A stretch of DNA of 64,000 nucleotides, taken from positions 42,585 through 106,584 of the forward strand of contig NZ_RJQC01000001.1 of NCBI RefSeq assembly GCF_003725415.1. Direction: 5' to 3'. The notes beneath the pieces are model-generated. The model saw nothing but the letters and a program-made list of their open reading frames with translations. It had not been told where the DNA came from and did no database searches. The position numbers were made by a program, and so were the translations under genes. Every line of letters begins with the position of its first letter. Within the stretch, counting starts at the first letter, position 1. Source of the stretch: Absicoccus porci. GTDB taxonomy: Bacteria; Bacillota_I; Bacilli_A; Erysipelotrichales; Erysipelotrichaceae. Positions 1-9,486 of the stretch are shown here, piece after piece.

Positions 1-19
1 GAAAGCGAGAGTGTAATCT

Positions 20-69
20 AAACTGTGTAAGTTAGTTAGATGCGTACGGCTAACTAATGAACACAGTTT
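20..69. repeat. Long imperfect hairpin before the transposase
   Basis: AAACTGTGT (20-28) and TTAGTTAG (32-39) pair with CTAACTAA (50-57) and ACACAGTTT (61-69). This gives 17 of 20 paired positions around a 10-base loop, followed by a short T run. It could terminate transcription entering the element from outside, a common device for keeping transposase expression low. That role is inference. Confidence 0.6.
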
Positions 70-113
70 TTATTATGCCTATCTCATGATATGGTTGAAG
101 GAGAAAAAGGAAA

Positions 114-1364
114 ATGAATGAAATGAGTAAAATTAAAAGAAATCCCGCCGCTGTCAAGATTGCCAATGAAATCCTTAAAGAATATGACTGTGATTCATTA
201 GCCGATATGCAGGATGCTCTCAAAGAAATCTTTGGTCCATTGTTTGAAGGCATGCTTCAGGGGGAAATGGACAATCATCTTGGTTATAAATCCAATTCAA
301 AAGAGCCAAAATCTACAAAGAACAGAAGAAATGGTTCCAATCCCAAAACTTTAAAAACCACAATGGGAGAAGTAGAAATCAATGCGCCAAGAGACAGGAA
401 TGGATCCTTCGAACCAGTCATTGTTCCCAAACGATCAAAGGATGTTTCCGATATCGAAGGAAAGGTATTATCCATGTATGCACGTGGAATGTCACAACGG
501 GATATCTCATCAACGATCGAGGATATTTATGGTTTTAAAGTATCCCATGATATGATCTCGGATATAACCAATGCTATCCTTCCGGAAGTGGAAGAATGGC
601 AGAACAGACCGCTCAAAAAATGTTACCCATTTGTTTTTGTCGACTGTATGTATGTTTCTGTCAGAAACGATTATGAAGCCAAAGAAGAAGCCGTTTATGT
701 GATTCTTGGGTATGACCTGCAGGGACAAAAGGAAATTCTTGGTTTGTGGATGGATTCCACGGAATCAAAGAACTACTGGATGCAGGTATTTGATGAGATC
801 AAGGCACGAGGAGTCGAAGATATCTTTTTCATTTCTATGGATGGCGTATCCGGTCTTGAATCGGGTGCCAAAGCTATTTTCCCCGGAGTTGTCGTACAAA
901 GATGTATCGTTCATCTGATTCGGAACTCCATCCGATATGTACCAACCAAGGACTACAAAAAATTCACTGCCGATCTTAAAAAAGTATATGGAGCCTCTTC
1001 ACTAAAAGCAGCTAAGACTGCGTTCGACACATTCTGCGACAACTGGAAACAATATCCTGGAGCGATCGAAGTATGGAAAAGGAATTTCCTTCATGTAGAA
1101 CAGCTGTTTGATTATGGATCTGCTGTTCGAAAAGTCATGTATACGACAAATGCGATCGAATCGGTAAATTCCTCCTTTCGAAAAGTGACGAAAAAAGGGT
1201 CATTTCCAAATCATGAAGCTGTATTCAAGCTGCTCTATTTACGGGTGAAGGAACTACAGAAAAAATGGGACAAAGGACATTTGAATAATTGGTCGATGGT
1301 ATTGAATCAATTGTTGGTCAACGATCAGTTTAAGGATCGTATCGAAAAGTACATTCAATACTGA
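114..1364 (+). CDS. IS256-family transposase
   Basis: A 416-residue DDE transposase of the mutator/IS256 type that moves the surrounding element. Diagnostic stretches include the N-terminal GEMDNHLGY (about 50-58), the central FVFVDCMYVSVR (first catalytic Asp), the FFISMDGVSGL region with the second Asp, VVQRCIVHLIRNS, and a C-terminal TTNAIESVN stretch with the catalytic Glu. The length is normal for the family and the frame is intact, so it may be functional. A purine-rich GAAGGAG sits 11 bases before the ATG. Confidence 0.95.
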   Translation: MNEMSKIKRNPAAVKIANEILKEYDCDSLADMQDALKEIFGPLFEGMLQGEMDNHLGYKSNSKEPKSTKNRRNGSNPKTLKTTMGEVEINAPRDRNGSFEPVIVPKRSKDVSDIEGKVLSMYARGMSQRDISSTIEDIYGFKVSHDMISDITNAILPEVEEWQNRPLKKCYPFVFVDCMYVSVRNDYEAKEEAVYVILGYDLQGQKEILGLWMDSTESKNYWMQVFDEIKARGVEDIFFISMDGVSGLESGAKAIFPGVVVQRCIVHLIRNSIRYVPTKDYKKFTADLKKVYGASSLKAAKTAFDTFCDNWKQYPGAIEVWKRNFLHVEQLFDYGSAVRKVMYTTNAIESVNSSFRKVTKKGSFPNHEAVFKLLYLRVKELQKKWDKGHLNNWSMVLNQLLVNDQFKDRIEKYIQY

Positions 1365-1428
1365 ATCTTGAAATGATATATATTCCAATTTCCTTGTTTA
1401 CAATGAGACTCCGCCCCTAAGAACCCGA

Positions 1429-1471
1429 AAAAACGGCCAGTCAAAAAAATCAATTTTCAGCTGGCCGTTTT
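1429..1471 (+). terminator. Terminator-like hairpin after the transposase
   Basis: AAAACGGCCAG (1430-1440) pairs perfectly with CTGGCCGTTTT (1461-1471) around a 20-base AT-rich loop. It lies between the transposase stop and the inferred right end. A weaker, similarly built sequence ending in TTTTTAAGCAT lies at about 51505-51540. Confidence 0.6.
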
Positions 1472-1706
1472 AAGCATACCTTAGGGTCGATCATTATAAA
1501 CAAGTTTTCTCGGCATAAAACATCATTTTAAAAACAAGATCGAGAACTTATCAAAATCGACTATAAAATATTAAATACACACTTTTCTTGACAAACCCTT
1601 TTAGAATAAGCATATGTTATGTGATGTGAAATTCCATTAATACTTTTATCCTAAGAATCAGATAATACAACTCTAACTCTTTAAGAATTTTAATATATCA
1701 AAACTT

Positions 1707-1727
1707 GGAGGTCACTGAGTGACCTCC
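1707..1727 (-). terminator. Terminator hairpin for the decayed PRD regulator
   Basis: GGAGGTCAC (1707-1715) pairs perfectly with GTGACCTCC (1719-1727) around TGA. Read on the reverse strand it follows the stop of the decayed regulator and is trailed by AAGTTTTG. It is probably the old 3' end of that gene. The rest of 1603-1706 is AT-rich and I see no gene in it. Confidence 0.55.
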
Positions 1728-1734
1728 ATTCATG

Positions 1735-3285
1735 TTATTCTTGTACTATTAGGTGTTTGACAAAGTCATCGAAGGTATGGGAGTGAAGGAGTTGTTGGAT
1801 CTTCTCGGGGGAATCTAAGGAATGTAAGATGGCTTCATATAATTCCATGAATTCGTTTCGATCTTTTTTGTACGGCAATCATTAATACGATATATACTTT
1901 TTCGTCATCCCATAGGATTCCTTTTGGGCTTAATAGGACAGAGCACATGGTTCTTTTGACGTTGAGTTCCATGGCGTGGGGAATCGTAAAGGTGCCAAAG
2001 AAACCGGCGGAGGATAGTTTTTCTCTTTGGAGCACAGATTCAATAAAGCCATCGGAAGTGTTTCTTGATCAATGAATTGTTAGCCCATAAAGCGAATGAC
2101 TTCTTCTTTATTGGTTAAGTCATTGCGAATAAAGAAGAGGTTTTTATGAAAATAGGTATGGAACAAATCATTAAAGTGATCGGTCTTTTTTTGGTCAATG
2201 CATTCTTGTGTGGCGGTCATGATCTTCATTTGGTCTTGTAGATTATAAAAAGGGGAAATACAAACGACTTTTTTACCAAATATCTGCGTTTGTTTCGTGG
2301 TGATGATGTCTGCATTTTGAATATGTATATCGTGAATATTCAATTGATGAACTTGATACAATTGAATGAATTCCGATAAATTGGCCAGCAATGCTTTTTG
2401 GATCTTATCGGCAATATGATGGTATTGATCACAAAATAAGATGACATTGACTTTTTGATTGTTTTGCAGACAATTCTTTATCAAATAGCCAATGTGCACA
2501 CTGATAAAGCCAATTTCGCTTTCGTCAATTTCAATTTGAAATTGTTCCGATATGCGTTGAGTCAGATAAACGGAGACATCATGAATAAAGGGGCTATTGT
2601 TCTTTAATTGATTCAACGATATATTTTCTGCAGGCCGATGTATTTTTGCGCGTTTGATCATGGCATCTATGTGCAATGAAAAATTATACAATTGTTCCGA
2701 ATAATCAATGTCCAACATATATTTTTGAAACGTATCGATCAAAATATCATTGATGGTATCAATGAAAGATTGAGAAATAACTTCTTTTTTATTGTCGTCA
2801 TCAATCAAATTGGAAGATTTAATTTGACCGGTCAATAACGAAGCCATATAGGCAATATCGTTTTTTGTTGGATGAATATGCCAGTGATTGGAATATTGCC
2901 TACAAATTTCATTGGCGATCGTATATTCAATCGAATGGGTCAAATCATTTTTTTGTTTGGATACAATATAGTGATTGTCACGTATTCGATATAAAGCAAT
3001 GATTATACTAACAATTACATTTTCTTCATAGACCGAATCGACAAAGTAGCCTTGGTGGTCAATGGCATTCAATATGATGTGCTTGATGCGATCGGTACCG
3101 GTATCATTGAAATAGGCATGAATATCCGACATAGGATCGAAGGAGGCATTTAATTCCTTAGAAATCAAGGCTTGAATGAAAGAGCGTTTATTCTTTTCTT
3201 CACCAAGAATGGAAATATAGCCTTTTTCTCTTTGAATCTTTAAATCAAAGGGTGCTAATTCTTTATTGTATTCGCTATGCTAAAA
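1735..3285 (-). pseudogene. Decayed PRD/PTS-domain transcriptional activator
   Basis: Remnant of a BglG/LicR/MtlR-like regulator of sugar PTS genes. The longest open stretch (2080-3168, continuing upstream in frame to about 3285) shows two PRD modules, with regulatory-His contexts SLHIDAMIKRA and ISVHIGYLI, and then an EIIB-like part. A separate frame at 1835-2035 carries an EIIA active-site context, FTIPHAME, and a third frame at 1735-1870 carries the EIIA C-terminus. The gene is broken by frameshifts near 2060 and 1870 and has lost its N-terminal DNA-binding part at about 3285, where the sequence switches to a different decayed gene. Confidence 0.8.
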
Positions 3286-3397
3286 AGAACTCAAAGAAAA
3301 ATATCCAAATGTACCAATGATGGTCATGGATATGTGGGATTATGGTTCAATGAATGCGAAAGTCGTATTGGATAAGGCTTTGCAATTTTTAAAATAA
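3284..3397 (+). pseudogene. C-terminal fragment of a lactose/cellobiose-type PTS EIIB
   Basis: An open stretch without its own start encodes the C-terminal ~37 residues of an EIIB of the lactose/cellobiose family; VPMMVMDMWDYGSMN followed by KVLDKAL is the usual ending. It abuts the truncated antisense regulator at 3285, so a deletion or rearrangement joined the two. The family assignment rests on this short tail only. Confidence 0.5.
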
Positions 3398-3398
3398 T

Positions 3399-4233
3399 AT
3401 GCAAATTCAAACGGTCATTGACGCCATAAAAAAACAATATCGTGGATGTTATTATGATACGGATACACCCATTGATCCACAAACAACCAGAAATCAAATT
3501 TTTTTTGGAGATCTGAATCAAGAATGTATCGGTATTGTTGGGCAAATGTACATGTCATTCAAGCAGCAATTGACCAACAAGCCAACTTGATCATTTGCCA
3601 TGAATCCCTATTTTGGAATCATGGCGATCATACGACATGGTTAGAAGATGCCAACAATGATGTCTACTTGCAGAAAGTCGAACTGCTCAGAAAACACGAC
3701 ATGGTCGTATGGCGCAATCATGACTATATTCATTCGGGGATCCAGACCAAAACGGGATATACAGATGGAATCTTTATGGCTTAGCCAATCAAATGGGATG
3801 GGGCATAGAAAATCAACTCAGCTTTCCAATGGCCTTTTCCATTCCCGAGATCCCATTGACCGATTTGGTGGATTGCTTCTTAACGAAACTACCCATTTAT
3901 GGAGCCCGTGTTGTTGGCAATATCCATACACAAGTAAAAAAGATCTGTATTGGGTTCCATATTTTTGGCATCCCCCAAGACAACCAGTTGATTGAATACA
4001 TAGAGGAAGAAGACATCGATCTTGTTCTTGCCGGAGAAACCGTAGACTATACCGTAAATGAATATATCTATGAAGCTGGTCTACTGCATAAAAATATGGC
4101 TTTATTAACGGTCGTACACTTCAATATGGAAGAACCTGGCATGAAATATATGGCCGAACATATGCCAGATACATTACAAGCTATTCCCTGTCATTTTGTG
4201 AGTTCTAAAGATATGTATCAATATACGATATAA
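3399..4233 (+). pseudogene. Frameshifted Nif3-like dinuclear-metal protein
   Basis: Three consecutive frames (3399-3590, 3524-3784, 3793-4233) together give one protein of about 275 residues resembling the Nif3/YqfO (GTP cyclohydrolase I type 2-like) family. NLIICHESLFWNHGD contains the metal-binding His context and GARVVGNIHTQVKKI is the central strand. Frameshifts lie near 3560 and 3785 and a stop at 3782. It starts 2 bases after the EIIB fragment, so both probably belonged to one lost sugar-uptake operon. The family call is moderate; the breakage is seen directly. Confidence 0.65.
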
Positions 4234-4266
4234 AAAGGAAGGAACGATTGATCTCAAGATTGGAGA

Positions 4267-4306
4267 CATTTCATCATGTGTATATGATGAAATGCCTTCG
4301 ATTTTT
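4267..4306 (+). terminator. Intrinsic terminator after the Nif3-like remnant
   Basis: CATTTCATCA (4267-4276) pairs with TGATGAAATG (4285-4294), followed by CCTTCGATTTTTT. A good rho-independent terminator for reading from the left. Confidence 0.8.
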
Positions 4307-4493
4307 TACTTGCATAGTTATATTGTTTCTATTAAAAATAAGAAGATGAAAAAAGGTCTATGGGGTAAGGATGATAAAAAGAAATCCACGGGTGTAGATA
4401 ACTTTCTTAGGATAAAAATAGATTTCAATACATTGATGATGTTAAAAAATTAAACGTTAAAATGGCAAATATTCATAATAATCTCAGATTTCA
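4307..4493 (+). other. Gene-poor spacer with a 35-codon ORF
   Basis: Between terminator and promoter the only open stretch is a Lys-rich 35-codon frame (4347-4454, starting MKKGLWGKDDKKK). It has no ribosome binding site and resembles nothing I recognise. It is probably the tail of a lost gene. Confidence 0.3.
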
Positions 4494-4522
4494 TTGATAA
4501 ACGTATAAGGAAAATGTATAAT
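4494..4522 (+). promoter_or_regulatory. Sigma-A promoter for the ATPase/HEPN pair
   Basis: TTGATA (4494-4499), a 17-base spacer, and TATAAT (4517-4522). This is close to consensus. The ribosome binding site AAGGAAGGAG follows at about 4538-4547. Confidence 0.8.
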
Positions 4523-4553
4523 TAATGAACTATATAAAGGAAGGAGTACAAAA

Positions 4554-5801
4554 ATGTTATTGGAATTTTCTTGTTCAAATCATAAATCTATACGTAAAGA
4601 TGTACTTTTTTCTGCATTGGCGGGAACCGATACCACCAAAATTGAAGACACAAAAGAATTTGGAAAATATCGCGTGCTGAAATCTGCGGTTATTTATGGG
4701 GCTAATGGTTCTGGAAAGAGTAACTTTTTGGATGCAATATCTTTTGTGAAAAACTTAGTATTAAACAGCATTCATCATCAACCGGGGCAAGGAATTCGCC
4801 AAGTTCCTTTTAAAACGGAAGGGTATGAAGTACCTAGTGTTTATAAAATTCAGTTTGTCATCGATAATATAAGATATGTCTATCAATTCAGTTTAAAGCA
4901 GATGCTTGTAGAAGATGAGTATTTTTATTTCTTTCCTAATGGGAAACAAAAGAAAGTGTTTGAAAGGCATGGAGATACATTCACTGCGGGAAGAAGCTAT
5001 AGAGGAAAATTTGATAGTTGCAAAGATGTATTGAAACCCAATCGATTGATGCTTTCATGTGCAGCAAATTTCAGTACTGTGCATGAAGTTGAAGAAGCAT
5101 ATCAATTTTTCAGAGATGATATTGTAATTTATGGAGATAATCTTCAAGATAATTGGATGAACTATTCATTGCATGCCATTGATTCAAATGCAGCTTTAAA
5201 GAACGCAGTGATAACATTTATGCAGGAATTGGGAATGGGAGTCAAGGATATTGCTATTAAAATTGACCAATCGACACCTGAACCAAATGATATTCCACCT
5301 TTTTTAGCTCCAGAATTCAGAGAAAAGTTATTGAATGCGCCAATGGATAGGATTGATGCTAAAGTTGTGTATGATAACTTTGATACAAATCTGATCGGGG
5401 AAGAATCTAGTGGAGTAAAAAAACTTTTTGCATTGTTATGTCCGTTGATTGACATTATTGTAAATGGAAAAGTTTTAATTTGTGATGAATTGGAATCAGG
5501 ACTTCATGAAGCATTGGTATATGGGCTTCTAAAAATGTTTATGACAACAGATTCAGGAAATAAATTTCCACAACTGTTTTTTACTACACATGATACCGGA
5601 TTGTTGAATTTAGATATGTTTCGTCGTGATCAAATATGGTTTACAGAATTAAAAGAGGATCGGTCAACAGATCTATATTCGCTTTCCGAAATTCAAAATG
5701 TGCGGAAAGATGAAAATATTGGAAAAGGGTATATTAATGGGAAATATGGAGCAATTCCAATGTTGAATTTAAATTTTGCGAATATAATGTCAAATATGTG
5801 A
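4554..5801 (+). CDS. AAA/ABC-type ATPase of the AAA_15/OLD-like group
   Basis: A 415-residue P-loop ATPase. Walker A is GANGSGKS (49-56). SSGVKKL (about 284) sits where an ABC signature is expected, ICDELESGLHE (about 310-320) gives Walker B with catalytic Glu, and FFTTHDTGLL gives the switch His. This SMC/ABC-like build is shared by ATPases paired with nucleases in RloC-, PrrC- and Abi-type systems. No coiled-coil insertion of RecF/SMC size is present. It is followed after 10 bases by the HEPN gene, so the two form a unit. The role as sensor/regulator of the HEPN partner is inference; the ATPase call is firm. Confidence 0.85.
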   Translation: MLLEFSCSNHKSIRKDVLFSALAGTDTTKIEDTKEFGKYRVLKSAVIYGANGSGKSNFLDAISFVKNLVLNSIHHQPGQGIRQVPFKTEGYEVPSVYKIQFVIDNIRYVYQFSLKQMLVEDEYFYFFPNGKQKKVFERHGDTFTAGRSYRGKFDSCKDVLKPNRLMLSCAANFSTVHEVEEAYQFFRDDIVIYGDNLQDNWMNYSLHAIDSNAALKNAVITFMQELGMGVKDIAIKIDQSTPEPNDIPPFLAPEFREKLLNAPMDRIDAKVVYDNFDTNLIGEESSGVKKLFALLCPLIDIIVNGKVLICDELESGLHEALVYGLLKMFMTTDSGNKFPQLFFTTHDTGLLNLDMFRRDQIWFTELKEDRSTDLYSLSEIQNVRKDENIGKGYINGKYGAIPMLNLNFANIMSNM

Positions 5802-5811
5802 GGTGAAGAAG

Positions 5812-6510
5812 ATGGCAAAAATCGACTTCAATCTTGCAGATAGAGCTGAAAATATACGACAACCAAAAAAACAGATACCTGTAGTTCATTTTGAACTACA
5901 AGATATTTTTAACCATTTCAATGAAAGTTTAAAGGATATAGATAATCAAAGTGAAACAGCGGATATTCTTTTACAAGAAGGTAAAGACGAAGAATGTCAG
6001 GATATTTGGCGATCTCAAATTGTTTTTTTAGAAGGTATCCTTGATTTTTATCTTCATGAAATGAGTAAGTATGCTTTATATCAGATGTTTAGCGGGCAAT
6101 GGAATAAAAGTAAAAAATATTTTGGGATAAAGGTACCAATGGAGTGGGTAGAAAACGCATATGAAGATTTATCTACAAAAGAATGGTTCTTTTCATTCCT
6201 TAATCAGGAGATGAGTAAACAGGTTTATCTTTCTGCAGAAAGCATGAAAGATCAGTTAAATTTAATTGGGATTCCTTTTAATGATGTGATGTCCAAGGCA
6301 TTTCCAAAGTCAAATGGTAATGATTCGCTTAAATATGGAAAAACAATAGTAAGAGAAATGTTTGATCGAAGAAACAAAATCGTGCATCAAAATGACAGGG
6401 AACATACTTCTGCGAATCGAACTTCAATTTCAAAAGATTTGGTTACACTGTATCGACAACAGATTGCTACTATTGTAAACGCCATTCAAGAAATAGCCAT
6501 TGATAAATAA
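5812..6510 (+). CDS. Putative HEPN-domain RNase (toxin/effector)
   Basis: A 232-residue, mostly helical acidic protein. The C-terminal region carries RNKIVH (R187 to H192), the R-x4-H motif of HEPN ribonucleases, within MFDRRNKIVHQND. The preceding helices (VFLEGILDFYLHEMS and a KSKKYFGIKVP loop) resemble the RiboL-PSP-HEPN/MAE_28990 group. I start at ATG 5812, placed behind AGGTGA; a GTG at 5803 lies inside that ribosome binding site. It is translated right after the ATPase, consistent with an ATPase-controlled RNA-cleaving effector. The motif is seen; the enzymatic role is family knowledge plus inference. Confidence 0.7.
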   Translation: MAKIDFNLADRAENIRQPKKQIPVVHFELQDIFNHFNESLKDIDNQSETADILLQEGKDEECQDIWRSQIVFLEGILDFYLHEMSKYALYQMFSGQWNKSKKYFGIKVPMEWVENAYEDLSTKEWFFSFLNQEMSKQVYLSAESMKDQLNLIGIPFNDVMSKAFPKSNGNDSLKYGKTIVREMFDRRNKIVHQNDREHTSANRTSISKDLVTLYRQQIATIVNAIQEIAIDK

Positions 6511-6669
6511 TCAGGTAATATTGGGATTGGCGATTATTTATATGCATTACTGAAAAAGTAGTACATCATCGAATCCTAAAAACAATAGAAATTTATGCCA
6601 CCTTAATTTATCGATAAAATGTTTGTGCGGACATGTGCAAACGCCTATCGATAAGTAGGTGGTTTTAAT

Positions 6670-7010
6670 ATGCCACAATATTTTGCAAGAATTGCACAAT
6701 TTCAGTTGAATAGAGCAATTTCAAATCGTAAGATCGCAGACATATTAGGTATTTGACGTAATATTGTCCATAGCACGATCTATAAAATAGAAGAAAGTGG
6801 ATTCCGTTTTAAAGAAATAGTCCATATGTCTGATAAAGAGATTGAAGCCAATTTCAAAAGAGCAACGAATCATACGGAACCAAATCCAGGTTATGAGATA
6901 CCAGATTTTAAGATACCGACAAAACCCAATGTAACAAAAACGATCCTCTGGGAAATATTGTGATGGTTGTCTGCTAAATTCAAAGAGACCATACACCGTT
7001 TATCAGTAAT
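6670..7010 (+). pseudogene. IS21 istA-like transposase, N-terminal remnant
   Basis: Reading from ATG 6670 gives a helix-turn-helix start (RKIADILGI, then a stop where Ser would continue, then RNIVHSTIYKIEESG), followed by SDKEIEANF and KPNVTKTILWEIL. The last matches the KPGVTLKLLWEEY region found in Bacillota IS21 transposases. It is broken by an in-frame stop near 6757 and lacks the catalytic domain. Confidence 0.65.
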
Positions 7011-7172
7011 CTTCAGAAGGACTTCTATCTGACAATGCTTACGGAACGAAAGGCTCACATTTTAGATTTCTCACTGAGAAAACTTAATATTTAGCCGGTG
7101 TTAATGCCAATACTAAATTTACCAATGTCTACACACTATCTTTAGACGAATCATTGCGTTCTTTGGTAAGAT

Positions 7173-7478
7173 TTACCATTGATCTTGACGAAATGACAGG
7201 GATGCAGCTAGTGTTTGCCAATACGGAATCACCAAAGTTCCCATAGTGATTCTCATATCGACGTGAGATCGGTTGGATGCTTCATCATCCAGAGGCAGAA
7301 AGTCCACTTCGTCTATGATCATACGTTTATATTTCGCAAAGAATTTTAATTGCTGTTCCAGTCTAATCCTACCCGTTTCAACGGCAGTATCATGTCCCGG
7401 TTTAGTATAGGCTAGAAACTGATCAGTGAGAGTGTAATCGAATTGATCTTGCTTGGTCGTTATTTTGGATATTTTCAC
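7173..7478 (-). pseudogene. IS21 istB-like ATPase fragment
   Basis: About 100 residues with the IstB Walker B region KRMIIDEVDFLPLD and upstream YTKPGHDTAVETGRIR-like sequence. The Walker A part is missing. It lies opposite the istA remnant, so this is a fossil of the same or a second IS21 copy. Confidence 0.55.
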
Positions 7479-7620
7479 TGTCTACTTGATAGGGGCGTAT
7501 CAAACTTTCTAATTCCGTTCAGCAAGATTCTACAAGGTTTATTTTCTTTTTCTATGCAAACGGATCTATGACGTTTATATAAAATATTTTATGTTATCAA
7601 TATATTGCTTTACCCAAACA

Positions 7621-7650
7621 AAAAGCCCCTCAATGAGGAGCTTTTTTACG
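7621..7650 (+). terminator. Intrinsic terminator
   Basis: AAAAGC-CCTC (7621-7630) pairs with GAGG-GCTTTT around CAAT, followed by T. It can work in both directions because of the flanking A and T runs. It separates the IS debris from the exopolysaccharide genes; 7651-8001 contains no gene I can support and must hold the promoter for the next operon. Confidence 0.75.
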
Positions 7651-8001
7651 CAGATAGGTTCACTTAGAATTCTCTACCGCTATTCTTACGCGTATTGTAC
7701 TCATTGATTTGTGATTTGTCAATTATCAATCCTTATTTTTAAAACCTAAATTGCATTTTTAACATACTCATAAAATATTTAAAAAGAAGTTGCTAATGGT
7801 TTAAGGAAGTGGGTTCGTGCTTGTTTTGATTGCGTCTGAATACAAGCTGCAAGTCCTATTCTAAGGTATTTGTAGATTTTGTGATAAAATCAAATGGAAT
7901 GCAGTCTTATTTACTGTTTTCATGGACTTGTTATGGTGAAAGTGGTAAGTTGATACTGCCTGCTTCTTAATATTTAAGCAAATGTAATAAAGGGTGAGTT
8001 T

Positions 8002-8730
8002 ATGGAACAAAAGCGAATGATTCGAAATCAGTACAATGATTATACAGATGAAGTGGATACGATTGATTTGTTAGAAGTAGCTCGTGCCATTGTCAAGCAT
8101 CTTCGATTGATCATTGTATTAACAATTGTATGTGGGACTCTGGCATTTGGAATTACATCTTTTCTCATTCCGAAAGAATATACCAGTTCAACGACGATTT
8201 TCTTGACACCGATGGTGGACCAAACGACGGGGAGTGCCGACTATAATTCACAAATGGCCAATTCAAAATTGGTGACCAACGTTGTGGAATTGTTGACCCA
8301 AAATAACATCATGTCGGAAGTAGCTAAGGATACTGGTTTGGAAAGTGGCCAAGCCGCACGGAATTATCTAACGGTTACGAATCAACAAGATACCGAATTG
8401 ATCACGGTTTCGGCAACAACAAGTAATCCAAAATTATCTAAAAAGTTAGCTGAAGATACTGTCGATGTATTTATTGAAGAAATGCAAGATAAGATCAATG
8501 TAAAAAACATTGAAGTGGTCGATAAAGCACGTTTGTCGTATGAACCAAGCGGTCCAAATGTGAAAAAGAATACCATGGTTGGTGCTTTATTAGGTTTCTT
8601 GTTGGGTGTTGCCTATGCGGTGATTCGCATGTTGATGGATACGCGATTGAAAAACAAAGCAGAAGCAGAAAAATATCTGGGTATTCCTGTGTACTGTGAA
8701 TTGCCGGATCTGGAAAAGTATTATGATTGA
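8002..8730 (+). CDS. Wzz/YveK-type polysaccharide chain-length and kinase-modulator protein
   Basis: 242 residues with two membrane segments (about 31-52, a hydrophobic LIIVLTIVCGTLAFG stretch, and about 192-212) flanking an external domain of about 140 residues. This is the CapA/YveK/CpsC layout. The family regulates export and length of exopolysaccharide and activates the partner BY-kinase. The C-terminal cytoplasmic tail is short, as expected for the split Gram-positive type. First gene of a five-gene cassette; its end overlaps the phosphatase start by 8 bases. Ribosome binding site AAAGGGTGAG is close to the ATG. Confidence 0.9.
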   Translation: MEQKRMIRNQYNDYTDEVDTIDLLEVARAIVKHLRLIIVLTIVCGTLAFGITSFLIPKEYTSSTTIFLTPMVDQTTGSADYNSQMANSKLVTNVVELLTQNNIMSEVAKDTGLESGQAARNYLTVTNQQDTELITVSATTSNPKLSKKLAEDTVDVFIEEMQDKINVKNIEVVDKARLSYEPSGPNVKKNTMVGALLGFLLGVAYAVIRMLMDTRLKNKAEAEKYLGIPVYCELPDLEKYYD

Positions 8731-9484
8731 TTTGCATTCACATATAGCATGGGGCATCGATGATGGCATGCCCAATCAAACCGATGCACGGGAAGCTTTA
8801 CACATGGCCAAGGTCGATGGCATCGAAGCTATTTGTAGTACGCCACATGTTGTACCCGGACAATTGGATGCACAATGGCTTCATGCGATACGAACTCGTC
8901 AAGAAGAATTACGAGCCATCAGTGATATTCATATTTATTTCGGCGCCGAAGTCATGATGAATTCATCGTTCATTGAAGAATTGGATCAGAAATGGTATCC
9001 CACCATAAATGGTACATCGTATATGTTGGTGGAATATGATGTGCGTAAAGATATTCATCGTATACCGGATTTTATGGATCCTTTATATGAATTGGATATT
9101 CGAGGATACAAACCCGTTATAGCCCATATTGAAAGGTATTTTCATCATGGCTTGGATTGGAATATCATTCATACCTGGCAACAAGCAGGCTATGTGTTAC
9201 AAATCAACCGTACGAGCATCATGGGTATCCATGGCAAACAAATGGAAAAGAATGCCAAAGAATTGTTGACACAAGGTGTCGGCCATGTCGTTGCGACGGA
9301 TACGCATCGAGCTAGTGGGCATCGTATTGCATATTTAAGTGATGCTTTTGGTCGGGTGTCCAAATGGATTGGTTCAGAAAATGCTGCCTTATTGTTTGAA
9401 CAAAATCCTTTGGCCATCCTTCAAGGAAAACCAGTAACCAATTTAACCATACAGAAAAGAAGATTTCGCTTCTTTGGGAGATAA
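8723..9484 (+). CDS. PHP-type protein-tyrosine phosphatase (CpsB/YwqE-like)
   Basis: A 253-residue PHP metallophosphatase that removes phosphate from the tyrosine tail of the BY-kinase. The sequence opens with MIDLHSH and GIDDG, the metal-binding motif of the PHP family. Other ligands appear in STPHV, VIAHIERY and the late ATDTHR. I start at ATG 8723, overlapping the stop of the previous gene, because the family begins exactly at MIDxHSH; longer starts add unrelated residues. Translational coupling with its neighbours supports the role. Confidence 0.9.
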   Translation: MIDLHSHIAWGIDDGMPNQTDAREALHMAKVDGIEAICSTPHVVPGQLDAQWLHAIRTRQEELRAISDIHIYFGAEVMMNSSFIEELDQKWYPTINGTSYMLVEYDVRKDIHRIPDFMDPLYELDIRGYKPVIAHIERYFHHGLDWNIIHTWQQAGYVLQINRTSIMGIHGKQMEKNAKELLTQGVGHVVATDTHRASGHRIAYLSDAFGRVSKWIGSENAALLFEQNPLAILQGKPVTNLTIQKRRFRFFGR

Positions 9485-9486
9485 GC

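Larger units (their letters stand above)
1..1602 (+). mobile_element. IS256-family insertion sequence, left end outside window
   Basis: The region carries one IS256-type transposase gene. The probable right terminal inverted repeat lies at about 1576-1602: on the reverse strand it reads GGGTTTGTCAAG followed by AAAAGTGTGTA, the usual style of IS256-family ends. The matching left end is not seen, and sequence at 11-30 looks subterminal, so the element probably begins just before base 1. Boundaries are inferred; no target duplication can be checked. Confidence 0.7.
6511..7620. other. Graveyard of IS21-type fragments
   Basis: No intact gene. The stretch holds an istA remnant on the plus strand (6670-7010), an istB remnant on the minus strand (7173-7478), and unassigned open fragments around 7085-7190. 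The head-on orientation of istA and istB pieces shows rearrangement, because in intact IS21 both genes face the same way. Confidence 0.6.
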
